Source: Bacteroidota bacterium
GTDB taxonomy: Bacteria; Bacteroidota; Bacteroidia; NS11-12g; UBA955
DNA: 6,742 nucleotides
Direction of reading: 5' to 3'
NCBI GenBank assembly: GCA_030836345.1
Contig: JAURQA010000211.1
Span: 1 to 6,742, forward strand
Of the stretch, positions 5,495 to 6,742 are shown in pieces (the stretch's first letter is position 1; the number at the start of each line of letters is the position of its first letter). Under the pieces are notes generated by a model, which worked only from the letters and a program-made list of their open reading frames with translations, had not been told where the DNA came from and searched no databases. The position numbers and the translations under genes are program-made.

Positions 5495-6424
5495 ATGATT
5501 TCGAGAAGACTCGCCCGTATAAAAACCATGCAACATCTGTATGCATGGGATCGCACTCCAAAAGAGTTTGATAAAGACATTAGAGAATCTTTATTTAAAT
5601 CATTCCAAGACACCTATCAAGTATATTTAGCTTTACTTCAGTTTCCAATTGCATTAAACGATGCGATGGAGGATGCGATAGAGGTTGAGAAAAGCAAATA
5701 CAGCCCAAATCAAAATACGATACGAACCAATTCTTGGCTAAAGAATAATAAACCGGCCCTGTTTCTTTTTGAGAAAGCACATGATTTTGTTCAAGGTTCA
5801 CCCATTAATTGGAGAAGCGATGAAATAGCCATGAATCGTGTGTTGTCTAAGATTCAAGAGCAAGAGTTTATAAAAGACTACATCGTATTTGAAGAACCTA
5901 ATTGGGAGCAACAAATGGAATTAATTCAAACCCTTTATGACTTTCTTTTTGCTGAATGTGAAGAGTTTCATGAGTGGTTAGAGGAATTGTATGGCGTTTG
6001 GAACGATGATGAACCCACCTTGCAGCGAGAAGTCAATAAGGTGATTAAATCCATTCATCTCTCCGGGGCTAAAGTGGCAAAGCCAGTAGCCAAATCTCAA
6101 GATGAGGTTATATTTAGCATTCAATTATTTCAGGAGACCTTAACGCATAACGAAGACTTGATTGAGCTCATATCAAGCACATCATCCAATTGGGAAGTAA
6201 GTCGTATTTCTATTATAGATTTAACCATCATGAAAATGGCTATGGCAGAATTTATGTATTTTGAAAATATTCCTGTTAAAGTATCGATTAACGAATACCT
6301 TGAATTGGCTAAAAGCCACAGTTCTCCCTCTAGTTCTAAGTTTATTAATGGGATATTAGATCCTGTTAAACTTCGCTTGATAAAGGAAGGTAAGTTGAAT
6401 AAAACTGGAAGAGGCCTTCAATAA
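5495..6424 (+). CDS. nusB: transcription antitermination factor NusB, long Bacteroidota form
   Basis: This is a 309-residue protein. NusB works with NusE (ribosomal protein S10) on boxA RNA to prevent early termination, mainly in rRNA operons. The N-terminus MISRRLARIKTMQ, followed by LYAW, matches the first helix of NusB. The classic all-helical domain resumes at about residue 200, with W233EVSRISIIDL, IPVKVSINEYLELAK (259-273), SSKFINGILD (280-289) and the end GKLNKTGRGL, which is typical of Bacteroidota NusB. Between them, about residues 20-195 form a long, charged, mostly helical insertion that roughly doubles the length compared with E. coli NusB (139 aa). This enlargement is characteristic of the phylum and is not a fusion special to this strain. 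The ATG at 5495 has an A-rich upstream region but no Shine-Dalgarno sequence. Confidence 0.9.
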   Translation: MISRRLARIKTMQHLYAWDRTPKEFDKDIRESLFKSFQDTYQVYLALLQFPIALNDAMEDAIEVEKSKYSPNQNTIRTNSWLKNNKPALFLFEKAHDFVQGSPINWRSDEIAMNRVLSKIQEQEFIKDYIVFEEPNWEQQMELIQTLYDFLFAECEEFHEWLEELYGVWNDDEPTLQREVNKVIKSIHLSGAKVAKPVAKSQDEVIFSIQLFQETLTHNEDLIELISSTSSNWEVSRISIIDLTIMKMAMAEFMYFENIPVKVSINEYLELAKSHSSPSSSKFINGILDPVKLRLIKEGKLNKTGRGLQ

Positions 6425-6429
6425 AGGCC
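6413..6429 (+). terminator. small hairpin over the nusB stop codon
   Basis: GGCCTT (6413-6418) pairs with AAGGCC (6424-6429) around a five-base loop containing part of the stop codon. It sits between two converging genes, but no T tract follows on either strand. Terminator function is therefore uncertain. Confidence 0.3.
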
Positions 6430-6443
6430 AAATTAAAGATTTC

Positions 6444-6742
6444 TTATTTATTTAATGTTGATATCGCAGAGATCGCCTCGTTTAACGAAGTGTAGATGTC
6501 TGAAATCTCTACAGAAGGCTTTTTATCATCACTCCATAGCCAAGAGGTCATAGAATCTCCTTCAGCCCTAAAGATGAAATAATTGAGATTCCCCGGCATA
6601 CTAATGCGCTTATCTTTCATATCTCCCAAGGTTTTAAAGGCGTTTTTAGCCGTCTTCTTTGGTATTGCGCCATATTCTGCATAGGCCGTATCTCCACTTT
6701 TAGATGTGAAAACTTGGCCATTCGAAGCAATCTTATAGTAGA
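6444..6742 (-). CDS. C-terminal part of an unidentified protein
   Basis: A minus-strand frame runs from the right edge of the window to TAA at 6444-6446 and gives the last 98 residues of a protein. The visible part begins YYKIASNGQVFTS and ends LNEAISAISTLNK. It contains aromatic and charged stretches such as LNYFIFRAEGDSMTSWLW. No start codon is needed inside the window: the TTG at 6629 is an internal leucine codon within a longer open frame. I do not recognise the family. Codon use looks like that of its neighbours, and the frame is the only long one here. It converges on nusB. Confidence 0.65.
   Translation of the reverse strand, partial: YYKIASNGQVFTSKSGDTAYAEYGAIPKKTAKNAFKTLGDMKDKRISMPGNLNYFIFRAEGDSMTSWLWSDDKKPSVEISDIYTSLNEAISAISTLNK

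Overview
The window looks like chromosomal housekeeping DNA from a member of the Bacteroidota, most likely a marine or freshwater Flavobacteriales/Cytophagales-type bacterium. The evidence is an A+T-rich sequence, starts that mostly lack Shine-Dalgarno motifs, several upstream boxes matching the Bacteroidota sigma consensus TAnnTTTG, a NusB of the long (~300 aa) Bacteroidota form, and tRNA genes without an encoded CCA end. The genus cannot be fixed from the sequence alone.

Layout. Bases 1-109 hold the 3' end of an unidentified plus-strand gene. It abuts a TTG-started 23S rRNA uracil-C5-methyltransferase gene (rlmD, 110-1579). Converging on rlmD from the minus strand is the most unusual gene, a large double AAA+ ATPase (1609-4227). 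It has two intact CbxX/CfqX-type ATPase modules behind a tandemly duplicated, probably beta-rich N-terminal domain. Its promoter diverges from a plus-strand tRNA cluster: Ser(GCU), Pro(UGG) and Arg(UCU). A terminator-like hairpin sits between the Pro and Arg genes, and a perfect 15-bp stem-loop follows the Arg gene. Next come a two-gene operon, an adrenodoxin/Isc-type [2Fe-2S] ferredoxin (fdx) and iscX, and then nusB under its own promoter. A minus-strand gene of unknown function enters from the right edge and converges on nusB.

How the genes fit together. rlmD, the tRNAs and nusB all belong to rRNA/tRNA production and translation. fdx and iscX belong to Fe-S cluster supply, and RlmD itself carries a predicted Fe-S cluster, so the link is plausible but only thematic. 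The AAA+ gene is monocistronic with no recognisable partner gene. It is best read as a stand-alone cytoplasmic protein-remodelling ATPase whose target is unknown. No mobile element, CRISPR array, integrase or attachment repeat was seen. The best candidate for something undescribed is the AAA+ protein with its duplicated N-terminal module.
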